Below, one piece after another: positions 15,579 to 25,342 of a stretch of 31,636 nt of DNA (positions are counted from its first letter, which is position 1; every line of letters starts with the position of its first letter). The stretch comes from Saccoglossus kowalevskii (taxonomy: Eukaryota; Hemichordata; Enteropneusta; Harrimaniidae). The stretch spans positions 217,072 to 248,707 of the forward strand of contig NW_003109086.1 of NCBI RefSeq assembly GCF_000003605.2. The letters are read 5' to 3'. The notes under the pieces were generated by a model. It saw only the letters and a program-made list of their open reading frames with translations. It did not search any database and was not told the DNA's origin. The position numbers were made by a program, and so were the translations under genes.

Positions 15579-15588
15579 TCTCGCGAGA
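15579..15588 (-). promoter_or_regulatory. TCTCGCGAGA promoter-type palindrome
   Basis: An exact TCTCGCGAGA, a motif known from CpG-rich animal promoters. It sits in a local cluster of CpG dinucleotides (about 15400-15610) inside AT-rich DNA. To its right GCGGAAAT resembles an ETS site, and to its left on the minus strand is AAAATGGCGC, a YY1-like or start-codon context. The motif is symmetric, so direction is inferred from the ATGGCG. Confidence 0.4.
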
Positions 15589-18071
15589 TCTTACACAAAG
15601 CGGAAATGGGTTATTGGAGAATGTTATAAAGTTAGGATTTTCACAAACTATCTTTTCCTGTGCATATCCAACTAACCGAATTTAGATGAATATGGATATG
15701 TCTGAGCGTGTGTGAGTATATGCCAACTATTTGTCTATTTGGCAAGTATAGCCTTCTCAAATATTGATCATTACAATGTAATGAAAAGTATTACATAGAT
15801 GCCTCGAAACAATAGCTTTGGATTAAATCCATTCATAACTATGTAAATTAAAGTATATTCATACAAATGAGTAGAATTCTTCAAATATAGGTAATGGTGG
15901 CGTTTATTGGACCTCTGCTACTGCATACCTTGCATTATTTCAAAATTGATCTCGTATATTGCTTGCAGAGTGTAGTGCGATTGTTCTTGGACACTGCGAC
16001 AGCACACCACACTGCAGTATTTTTGATTGAACCAAGTATCTTACAAGCTGTAATAGGTGACATGAGACACGGAATATCAACAGCACAAAAGTGTCGGTAC
16101 TTATGCAATGAAAGATACGTGACTACATTTGCTTTAGTCAACACAGAATGGGGAAACCAGGTACGAATTAATCTCGTACTTGAATGAATTATTGGCAATC
16201 TTTATGAAAGATCAGAGTCTGAGTTGTGTTATATTAGTATGTATTTTCCCTTTTTCAGATTGACTTTCTTAGTGAAATGAAGCGAAGTGGTTTCACACTG
16301 ACCTCTACCACAGAAGAAGATCCACGCCAATTAAACATAAAAGATTCATCACCGAGGGACATTGTTCTTCACCATTTTTTTGCTAAATCTAGATATATTA
16401 TGCATTTAATAATATTTTATGAAAGGGGCGATGATTACTGGTGGCATGGACCAATTAACATGCCTTGGACATCGATGGTGAATGTTGACGTCATTCATAG
16501 ATGAATATAAGTGTAACGCCATTCATGTGAACTTATTGAAGTATGTTATGTTATTGAAATACTGTTGAATATATAGTGAATCCGAATGTTTGCAGAAACT
16601 AATATATCTAGATTGTCGACTAGGACATGTCGTTATTCTTGTTATTATTTATTGACTATCAATCTAGAACCGAAATAACTAAAATATTTTATAACCACTG
16701 TATCTTAGAATGGATACTACCTCTGTCACTTTGGACAGTATTAAATGAATATACCATCAAGGCCACGGTCATTTCTTGAGAATTTATCAAGCTCAAAATT
16801 CATTGAATGTGACTACACAAGAGCCAAACGATTCAGGGAAGAAAATGAGGACTACCCTGCTACTCATGCATCCACGTTCAGAAATGCAGTGAAACATACA
16901 CTAAAGAAAAGCAAGAAAGTATTTAATGAACTCGGAATTCGATTTTGGCTTGGCTCTGGTACATGTTTAGGTATGAATATCGATAGAAATATATTATTAT
17001 AATAATAAAATGTGATGCTTATTAATGACTCGCCACTTTCTCAATGGGTGATAGATATCACGTGCAGATGTAGCTTATTTGTGATAAAGTTCATCGCACG
17101 AATATATAAACGAGAATGTGTGTGAACCAGCCACAAGTTTATGACGTACATACCACATACTCGATTTTTAATTCCCAAAATACAAATAAATATATATAAT
17201 TTGACATTTACGGTTACTATGGTTAGTATTGGTGTAGCTCAACTGAGACCCCGCTCATTATTGAGCGATTCTCAAGACTTGTCCTGTTATCAAGCAATCT
17301 GCAGCTCGTCTTCCTGCATTGCCAAAATAAAGGTTCAGTTTCATATATTATAGTACATCAACATTTTCTAATTTAGGGTGGTTCCGGGAATGCGACACAA
17401 TTGGTGTTAAGTTGAACATAAAAGCTTGCCTTTACCGACTGTTGTGAAATGATTCAAAAGATTTATTTTTTGTTGAGACTGGTGGGTATATGTTACATGG
17501 AATCGATTTCTCACAATGTTGTTTTGATAGTGACTATCGGGGTTATCTTTGTTTTGCAGATGGAGAATGGCTTAATGTTATCATTTGTTAGTGATGCACA
17601 AATCGATTTATTTATAGTTTACGAAGAAAACAATGGGTTATGGTTCTCGCTACCTTTCTGGAATTCTCCGCGTGTAAAATACAAGTAAGTTATGTAGTGA
17701 ATATTATGATATTATGATGGTTTATGTTGTTCTTGGTTATGTTGTTCAAAACAGTAAAATAATTTAACGGCAAGAATACTACTGTCACCCACAGGCAATT
17801 TCTACCACGGGTGACACTCTGTTTGACCGAATTCATAGAAATGAAGGTCAGTGTACCATGCAATACCCTGGAATATATTGAAACAATGTATGGCAAAACC
17901 TGGAAGCAGAAAGTAGAAAAACGGAAGCTTCGATATAATGCATCGGATTTAGTAGAAAATGGATAGTGGAGTGAGCAAGAATGGGAGGCATTTGTTAAAC
18001 GTAACACATGTGAAGGATATCATGCTTTTCCTGCAAAATTGACAAATTCTGCTACTATTAATTTAGTCTGA

Positions 18072-18640
18072 GTAAAGATAATGCATGGTGATTGATTGTA
18101 ATTAAATTTGTGGTAACTCTGATTTGATGATTTGTGCGAGAACATGATTAATTAAAACAGTTGTAGAGATAATGTTATATGAAAAGTGTGGTTGACCTTC
18201 AGGAAAGTATCAATAAATTAGCTTTTGGAAGAGATCTTTTTCCTAAGCATTTTTTCAAGAAATTTTCACACACACACACAAATTACACAACAATAAACAT
18301 CAAGTGTAGCGTTAGAAAGATAGTGCCGTAGTTTACGAATCTAACCAATAAATGGAGTAATTTTTGTGTGTACCTTTGTGAGTAATGTACACTATCAATA
18401 GAGCGAGTGGGCAGCATCTTGATGTATTTTACAATTTATGTTAGTGTCCTAACGCTTGGGTTCAAACTCAAGTTCAGCAATGGGACTGGGAAAGAAAGAA
18501 CTGGAAATTGATTTTTGAGGTAATATTGGTTGATATTCTTTTAGCTAGCTTTTTGCCAATAATGGTTAATAACTATTAAACAGACTGCAAATTTCCCGTG
18601 TGTATTTGACAATGGGGATTGGATGTTCATTCAATATTAT
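18072..18640. other. 3' flank of fukutin-like copy 1
   Basis: No gene recognised. An AATAAA at 18212-18217, about 140 bases after the second stop of copy 1, is a reasonable old polyadenylation signal. A short (CA)n run lies at 18268-18281. A stretch at 18398-18475 faintly resembles the A and B boxes of a tRNA-derived SINE, but not well enough to call. Confidence 0.35.
18212..18217 (+). terminator. Candidate polyadenylation signal of fukutin-like copy 1
   Basis: AATAAA in ATCAATAAATTAG, followed by a T/G-rich run (CTTTTGG, then CTTTTTCC). Position fits the 3' end of the last exon. Such hexamers are common in AT-rich DNA, so support is moderate. Confidence 0.35.
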
Positions 18641-20620
18641 TTGGTTCGGTAGATTTATATCTTATTCCAGTCAAACTATCCATAGTTTTTTCCCATTTTT
18701 TCAAGTTATATTACATTTATCTACTTGAGTCGGACAGAGGTAAGACTATTTTTCTACACGTTGTAATTTTCTTGAACGTCTTTGGGTCAAAATACTGTTA
18801 ACAAGTTTTGCATATAGCTTATGATGTATTGAGTTACGAAGACCCAGTGTGACTCACAGTTTTTAGTTTTGTTCTGTTTATTTTTATTTATTTTTAATGG
18901 AGCCACTTCAGAAATCTTAACAAATGAATCATACGTTGAGTCAACATTTATAAATTATTTGTAATAATCAATCAATCTATATTTGAAAGTTTATTGTGAA
19001 ATTTGTCATTATGACAAATGCAGAATGATTTTTTTTATGGAATAGATTATTAAAATTTCCAAGCGAAAGGTGATTGGTAATGTCAGTAAAACTTGTCCCA
19101 CAGTCGACATATTGATTCAGAATCATCTGGGAGTTATGGAAATTTGAAACTATGTTAAAATCACCGGTTAATGTAACGTTTTACTAAGTTAGCAGATAGG
19201 TAGTAAACTTAGAACTATTGTTGACGAGTTTCACCACTTTTTCACCAATACCGGATCTAAACTCGTGACATTACTCGATATTTAACTGGCAATTGTTGTG
19301 ACACTTTTTTTTAATTTTCATCCTGTGAATGAGAGCAATATAGTCAATGAAATCAGTGTCGTAGATCCTGGGATATAGCCAGGGTATATTTTCCAAATTT
19401 CGTAAAATAGTGATGATCATTCCCATTTATTAAAAAAGGTTCCGCCAATGATGTCAACAACTACCGTCTTCCTATCTTCAGCAAAGTACGTTAACCGATC
19501 GTTAATAAACAATTCATTACATTTATTGAGAAAAATATCATACTCATTGAAAATTTGGCTTTCGAAAAAAAAACTGGTGACGGACATAGCTGACAAACTG
19601 GACCTAGGCCATATCACTTGTCGTATTTCTATCGATCTTAAAATAACCTTCAACTCTATTAATCGTGAACACTATGCTATTGGAGATTAAAAACTACCTT
19701 TGTAATCGCCAACAATTTTATCATTGCCTGATCCATAATCTGAGGTGTTTAGCAAGGGTCGATTCTAGGTCCAATCTTATTCTTAATCTATATTAATGAT
19801 ATAGCCAATTCTACTAATTCCTTTTATTATCGCATGAATTTCAAAGGGTTCGTGAATGGTAAAATGCTAACAAACTTGCTATTAATCCTGAAAAAAGCTA
19901 ATTACCTTGGCGTCTCTATTGACCAGAATATGTCATGGAAAGTCTATACTGATAACATTTGCAAAGAAATTGCACGAAAAATTGATTTCACAACTACGTC
20001 ATTTTTACCTGATCATATCCTTCTTTTCTCATAAAACGCCTTATTTCCTCCCCATATTACATATTGCCTAGACATCTGCAACAAAAATATAGAATGTCTC
20101 ATCTCATGCTGCTCCACTTTTCCAAAAAAATAAAAATACTACTCACTGTATCACTCTGCTAATTACAAACCAGTTTATTTGTTTTTTACCTCTCAGTAAT
20201 AACTATTTTTTACATGATATTTACAACTATTTGGACAAATTCGCTTGTATTATTATACCCCAATGCCGAATCATACATTCGCTATAAAAACTCTGCAACA
20301 AAACATTAGAACCCATCACTAAGAGACACATATATAAAGCAAAGTTGAAAAACTATATACTATTTGATTTGCAATATTATTCGTTCATTCTTTATTTGTG
20401 TGATTAAACTTTGAAATTATATATACAGGGGTTACGGACACAAATAGTTCTTATGAACTATATATGTAATCCCCACCAATAAGGAAGGTACTCTAAGTAG
20501 TATTCCTTATTATTTATATATATATTAAATACTTGTACAATTTCTACATTTAATTTTGTTATAACCTATTTGTTGGTGAAATAAATTTCATTCGTTCATT
20601 CAAATTCATTCAATACAATG
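18640..20620. mobile_element. CR1-like LINE with inverted 5' part
   Basis: Right part (19430-20620) reads on the plus strand as reverse transcriptase to 3' end: NDVNNYRLPIFS, SIDLKITFNSINREH, KGSILGPILFLIYINDIANS (19755-19812), ANYLGVSIDQNMSWK, then a 3' untranslated region ending in ATTC-rich repeats, as in CR1/L2 elements. Left part (about 18640-19440) is the same family on the minus strand: GTCGACTGTGG, TTTTACTGACATTACC, GGTGATTTTAACATAG (the GDFN block), and linker sequence matching the LINE at 11.4-12.0 kb. An inverted 5' piece directly joined to a sense 3' piece is the product expected of twin priming. All frames are broken. Confidence 0.8.
20428..20508 (+). other. Two stem-loops in the LINE 3' untranslated region
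   Basis: GGGGTTAC at 20428 can pair with GTAATCCCC ending at 20474 (one G-T pair), with an inner AGTTC-TTAT-GAACT hairpin. Just after it AAGGAA (20481) pairs with TTCCTT (to 20508). In relatives such as eel UnaL2, a 3' stem-loop is what the reverse transcriptase recognises; a similar role here is inference. Confidence 0.45.
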
Positions 20621-20819
20621 TTATGATCAGTATTTGAGGAAGAAGTGAATAAGCGGAACAGTTGATACATACACACAAACTCACGCACATGCTGACCTAC
20701 CACATTTAAATTGGATTAGTTGGGAATGTAGAGGGGAGATAATTCGTGAACATACTAAATTTATAACATTCACCTGTAAATAACTTTTTGCTTCACTCCC
20801 ACTCTAGCTTCAAATATCA

Positions 20820-21985
20820 CAGATATTGTTTTGTGACGAGGTTGTCAACAGTAGGGTATTGCAGTTGCCACCATATTGAACTGAGTGCTTGACCTGTGTC
20901 GCGTGAGTCAACTGGTTGTCGAGGTGCGTGAATCGTTGCCACGCGTGATCTCATAGCTTGCGGTAAATGGTTTATTCCTGGCAGTATGATTGCAAGTAGA
21001 TTTTTTTTTCATATTTGACTTAGATAATAAAACATGCTTTTATTAAAGGTAGTCAAACCTCTTGATGTTTTATTCAACTTGTTCTCAATAATAGACATAC
21101 ATGCTATTCAAAATAGGATATCCCACTGGTCTGCCAGCCATATTGTGACTATGACGTGCACTACGTACCAGTTTCGCGTCGAGCGGGTTATCAATCGCTT
21201 CGGACTGTGGAAGACATACCGGTGTTATCATAGTAATTAAAACAACTGCAAGTGTAAGTACTAATTACACACTCAATTTTACCGTCTTCATGTTTACTGT
21301 ACCCTGTGCTACTACTACGCTTGAGTACAAAATAACATATAATATTGAATTTATGGAAGTGTTCATTTGTTAGGGCTGCAGGTGACATTTTTTTTTTTTT
21401 TTTAAATTCATAAATGCAATTATGTCTTTAAAATTATGCAAAGTAGAATATCAATTCTGTTGACACTTCAAAGCTATACCGAAAATGTCAATATATATCA
21501 TTGGGTCGAACTGACTTTTTGCAAGTGGTGTATTCCGTTTTCATGAAGTGCAGTGTGCAATACACACAGTCCTATTAACGATGCATTCATCTGCATATCG
21601 GTCATACAAAAAATATAAATAGAGCAGCTCTGCTTGATCTGATATTTTAGTTCAGGGCACGTTCGCCTGATTACGCCTTGTAACCTATTTTTTCTAACTA
21701 TTTCTTCATCAGACATCCCCACGAATTATTGGAAATTTCTATGACCTGAAAAAACATATTCCGAAAAACTAAAATGTAATTACTCATGTCTTTAAAACCT
21801 GGAAAGTACTTTAAAGCAGAATAAACTGAGCCATTCAATGTTAAAACTACAAGAAATAGCAAGTCAATTAAATTAATCGCAGCTATGCATACCTGAAAGC
21901 AATTATTGTAAACGTATATGTATATTTGCATAGCAGCCATTATACAGCATAGTTCAAGCTCCTTCAACAACGGCCTTTAATTCAC
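20820..21985 (-). repeat. Duplicated unit D, copy 2 (inverted)
   Basis: Reverse complement of this segment follows unit D1 from CAGGTATGCATAGCTGCGA to the AATATGGTGGCAACTG end. It includes a copy of the membrane-anchor exon at 21291-21169 (minus). In that copy the start MKTVKL is kept, but a TAA follows soon after and a few codons are deleted, so it is not functional. The donor region AAACTGGTACGT is still visible. A poly-T run at 21389-21403 interrupts the match. Confidence 0.8.
21169..21291 (-). pseudogene. Fukutin-like exon 1 copy in inverted unit D2
   Basis: Minus-strand relic of the copy-1 membrane-anchor exon. It starts MKTVKLSV, has an early stop, then resumes with the IDNPLDAKL stem end, matching DDPLDAKL of copy 1, just before a GTACGT donor. 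No downstream fukutin exons follow on this strand within several kb. Confidence 0.65.
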
Positions 21986-22440
21986 ACAGTAATTTTAAAA
22001 CAGCTAGCTGTATTATATACTGATAGTGTTTGTTTTATTCTTTGGATTGTTTGTTTGATTCGGATTAAGATAGTTCACAGAAATGCTTCATGGTGATCTC
22101 ATGATAGTATCTGGTAATTTCGTGATACTAATTCTTCTCGTTCTGATATGGCCCTAACAGAAATTCATGAGCAAGTGACAATAAAGCATTTCTGTGCCAT
22201 TCATTTTTCTCCATATCCACTGGCAACCTAAACCATCCAACCAACAAACAAACAATAACTGGATAATACACAGCTAGCTACATTTAAATTAGATTCAGTT
22301 AAACACTGCTGTTGTGTAAATAATAATCCGTTGTTGGAAAAGCTTGTCACATGCAGTATAATTGTTAATACGAGAATATAGTTATATATATTCGCAATCA
22401 TAGTTTTGTTCTATAAATATTGCATAAGCATAAAGCAAAC
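21986..22440. other. Spacer between inverted units D2 and D3, with a small palindrome
   Basis: No gene recognised. CACAGAAATGCTT at 22076-22088 is repeated perfectly inverted at 22184-22196, and the match weakens but continues inward (CTCATGA on both arms), making a hairpin-capable unit of about 125 bases, possibly a small inverted-repeat element. Confidence 0.4.
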
Positions 22441-23260
22441 AAATTAAGTGTTCAGTAGTACATTCAGTAGGCACAGGTGGGATACTAGGAATAGTATAAT
22501 TGATACTGTTTGCAGCTTTAACATTGAATGGCTCCATTCATTCAGTGCAAAACATATATTTTGTTGGTATTGAACACATAACAATTTACGTATTAGGCTC
22601 TTGGATTATGTAGATGATTTTATGGGTGATACATTTTCTACTGGATGAAAACCAGTTTTATATGTATAATCATTAGACAAATTTCTATTGACATGTAAGA
22701 TGTATGTTTACACAGCTAAATCCAATGAAATGCAAAGACGAGCTCCGATATTTAAAGCTTTTATGACCTCTATTTAGGTTCATACATCTATACTAGGACT
22801 GCATGTATTGACCCAAATCAATTCTTGAAAAGGGGTCAAAATAATTACATGTCATTTAAATTCATACTCGGTATAGTTTTGAAGTGTCATCAGTGCTAAT
22901 AGCCCTAATAAAAAATGTTTAAATTTATGTCATATATTATTGCATTTATAAAGTAAAAACATATACGTGACCTGCATCTCTAGCAAATAGACATGTTATT
23001 TTGTATGCAAGAATAATTTTAGTACTGATTACAGTGGACGCGAAGACGGTCAAATTGAGTGTGTTAGCAGTACTTGAACTTGCAATGTTATTTTTAATTA
23101 CTGTGACAATACAGATAAATCGTATCACAACACAGTTCAACACAACTGATGACCCGCTCAATCCTAAACTAAGTAAGTATTGTACGTCGTGGTCACAATA
23201 TGGATAGCAGACAAGTGGGGTGTCTATTTCGATTATTATGTACCTGATATATGAAACAAT
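22440..23260 (+). repeat. Duplicated unit D, copy 3
   Basis: Same orientation as unit D1 but shorter and more diverged. Shared anchors are GGATACTAGGAATAGTATAATTG, GAGCTC.GATATTTAAAGC, TCGGTATAGTTTTGAAGTG, TCACAGTGGACGC.AAGACGG and GATGACCCGCTCAA. With D2 it forms a large inverted pair about 450 bases apart. Confidence 0.75.
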
Positions 23261-24160
23261 TTAAAACAGGTCAAATATTTGAGTATTTGTAATAAAATGT
23301 AAGAAAAGTAGTACGGTTATCATCAAGTTAATTGTGATAAACATCGACATGCAAAACTTCAATAGACCAACCAATCTACAACAAAACTATCAGCAGTTGA
23401 TGAATGTCATGAGAATTACCCCCCAGTAACTCAATATTTAAAAAAAAAAGTTGGATATCACGTACCTAAATTACACACTCTGGCCTCTTCACCGATGTTT
23501 CAAGTACCTAATACATTCCAAAAGCAACATATTAAATATAAATTGGGACAATTCGAAGACCTGATTTATTTTAGGTTGATTTCAAGCATAACTACCATAA
23601 TAATTCCACTGAAAACCCAAGAACTACGAATAATAATTCAATGGAACTTGGTAGACAAAAGCGCCTAGACAATGCCCAAAGTTGATTAATTTTGAGTTTA
23701 AACGAGTGCATATCATTCATCCAATTTACATAGTCATTTATGCTTGTTCACCATTATTTCAAAACTAATCATCATATTTCATTGAAAATTTGGTTCAGAA
23801 ATGAATCTGCTCAATGTTTAAACATGACTAGTTTTGTTTGGATTGAAATCCGTGCACATTAATTTGTAATGTGTATAATAATTAGTGAATTTTCATTGAT
23901 ATCTGAAAAACTAATCATTGCATTTTAATGTAACATGATAACTAATTAATTGTAACATAAGAGATATTTTATCAGTCATCATATTTCAAACAAGGCTTGA
24001 AACATTTACTTTAGAAAAGATGAGTTGAAAACTAGGCAAATATAATATTGTGACATTGCATAACTGTATTACTCAAAAACACATAACAGTGCAACAACAA
24101 AATCATCGGTAAAGATGCGACTAAAATTAAAGATGGACGTGTTACGTCATTAATATACAT
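23261..24160. other. Intron of fukutin-like copy 3, nothing else seen
   Basis: AT-rich sequence without recognised genes or repeats shared with the rest of the window. From about 24160 homology with 28050-28340 begins. Confidence 0.4.
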
Positions 24161-24960
24161 AGCTACATATCACGCTTCGTTGCAGATAGAAATATGCAGC
24201 CAGTGCTGTATAACTTGCTGTATGACAATAACTTATCATATGAGCATATTCAGTCATGTAATCTCATACTAGCAAATATTAACAGTGTTTGAAATACAAA
24301 GACAAGTTTAAATGTTTCATATTTTTACTTCATGTACCTGTAATACTCTAAGCACACGGGAGTGCCTTCATATTGGCGCACGCTCTGTGACGAGGAACAT
24401 GTCTGCTTAAAGTCGTGGGATGTTTGCGAGATCACGAGTTTCAATCACGTGTTTAGTATTGTATTATCTTAAACACATTATTTTACATGTACATGTTTGG
24501 TGAATATACCATACACACATACATACATACATACATACATACATACATACACACATACATACATACATACATACATACATACATACATACATACATACAT
24601 ACATACATACATACATACATACAAATGAGTGAAATTATTCAAGTATACGTGTTGGTGGTCATTATTGGACCTCGACTACAAATTTCAAAAAACGTTTATG
24701 AAACACATAAACACTGTTCAATTGTCTTATATACTCAACATCTTCACATTCGCTCGCAAAGTGTAGTCCGATCGTTCGTAAACATTGGGCAGCACACAAC
24801 ACTAGAGAATTTTTTATTGAACCAAGTATCTTACACGCTGTAATAAGAACCGGAATATCAAAAGTAGAAATGGTCGGTAATGAAAGATACCTGACTACAT
24901 TTTCTTTAGTGAAAACAGAATAGAGGACCAAGGTATCGATTAATCTCGCACTGGAATGGA
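24160..24960 (+). repeat. Segment shared with 28050-28660 (upstream of and including exon 2)
   Basis: Shared pieces are AT.CAGCCAG.GCTATA, CCAATACTCT-type words near AAGCACACGGGAGT, TCCATATTGG-like CTTCATATTGGCG, GATCAC followed by the TATTTAGTGTTGT-like region, ATTATACCATACATAC, and ATTATTGGACCT. It shows that copies 2 and 3 share their intron 1 sequence and are sister duplicates; copy 1 shares only from ATTCATACAAATGAG onward. Confidence 0.65.
24511..24623. repeat. (ACAT)n microsatellite
   Basis: About 28 tandem ACAT/CATA units with one or two ACAC variants. The equivalent place in copy 2 (near 28340) has only CATACATACAAATGA, so the array expanded in this copy after duplication. Confidence 0.97.
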
Positions 24961-24970
24961 TTAATTACCA

Positions 24971-25275
24971 GAGGGAGGGCGTTGTGTGTGGTATTAATCC
25001 CAGTGCTTTTTATGGCAGAATGCTGAGGCTATTTCTAGTCAAATAAATATAAAGAATGTATTGATACCAAGCATTGAGTAAGATAAAGAGGTAGCCACGT
25101 GACTGTTTTTGGGTATATGTCGTTCTTAACGCAATATATAGCAATACAACGAGAAGAGTCTCAGTAATAGTTTTTATTTTGTAGATATAAGATTATTGTC
25201 AGAATATATGAACAATATAAATTCATTGCTTCAGTAGGATTAAAACCTCAAAAAATAGGGGTAATTCTACATGCA
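24971..25275. repeat. Interspersed repeat A, copy 2
   Basis: Same element as at 1982-2290, from CAGAGGGAGG to TACATGCAAA. It starts inside the intron after exon 2 of fukutin-like copy 3, where copy 1 continues with unrelated sequence, so this is an insertion or rearrangement point. Confidence 0.75.
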
Positions 25276-25342
25276 AAATAACACACATACTTTCCAACAT
25301 AATGCCCGGAATTCAAACTAGAGGTCAATGTTTTTGTCGTTC

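Larger units (their letters stand above)
14521..15890. other. First intron of fukutin-like copy 1
   Basis: Single-copy sequence, richer in G, C and CpG than the surroundings. It has overlapping minus-strand ORFs at 14947-14681 and 14928-14734 that are not recognised (the first starts MCHRSKCDRKKLRP and ends with paired cysteines). The right part holds the CpG-rich patch described separately. Confidence 0.4.
14081..18071 (+). pseudogene. FKTN-like: Fukutin-like gene, copy 1 (multiple lesions)
   Basis: Fukutin is a Golgi type II membrane glycosyltransferase of the LicD/FKTN family that transfers ribitol-5-phosphate onto alpha-dystroglycan glycans in known animals. Exons: 1 (14081-14215), short tail, membrane anchor and stem; 2 (15969-16160), with VFLIEPSILQ and TTFALVNTEW; 3 (16259-16477), with HLIIFYERGDDYWWHG; 4 (16709-16970), with FLENLSSSKFIECDY and FWLGSGTCLG; 5a (17377 to about 17407), GWFRECDTIG; 5b (17560-17684), LMLSFVSDAQID; 6 (17795-17966), LCLTEFIEMKV and TLEYIETMYGKTW. 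Intron phases agree with copy 2. Lesions: the end of exon 3 and its donor deleted, a 1-base frameshift at about 16743, the DxD segment deleted after 17407, and TAG at 17964 with homology continuing to 18071. A catalytically complete enzyme is not possible as read. A truncated product from internal ATGs cannot be excluded. Confidence 0.85.
23034..24932 (+). pseudogene. Fukutin-like copy 3, truncated (exons 1 and 2 only)
   Basis: Exon 1 relic at about 23034-23172: the membrane anchor and the DDPLNPKL stem are kept, but the start ATG of copy 1 is GCG here, so no initiation codon is in frame. Exon 2 relic at 24760-24932: the acceptor TTGCAG has become TCGCAA, and a frameshift follows SVVRSFVN. 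The two are 1.6 kb apart, as in copy 1 (1.75 kb). Exons 3-6 are missing; the intron after exon 2 runs into repeat A2 at 24971. Clearly dead. Confidence 0.7.

Noticed and set aside
15894-15968. N-terminal extension of exon 2 (MVAFIGPLLL...)
   Set aside because: The frame crosses the splice acceptor GCTTGCAG at 15961-15968; the same intron stretch in copies 2 and 3 is not conserved as protein.
18398-18475. Faint tRNA-like A box (TAGAGCGAGTGGG) and B box (GGGTTCAAACTC), possible SINE
   Set aside because: No tRNA fold can be drawn, no second copy in the window and no tail repeat.
24487-24843. 118-codon plus-strand ORF with a repeated HTYI peptide
   Set aside because: It is the translation of the (ACAT)n microsatellite running into a pseudogene exon; no independent coding evidence.
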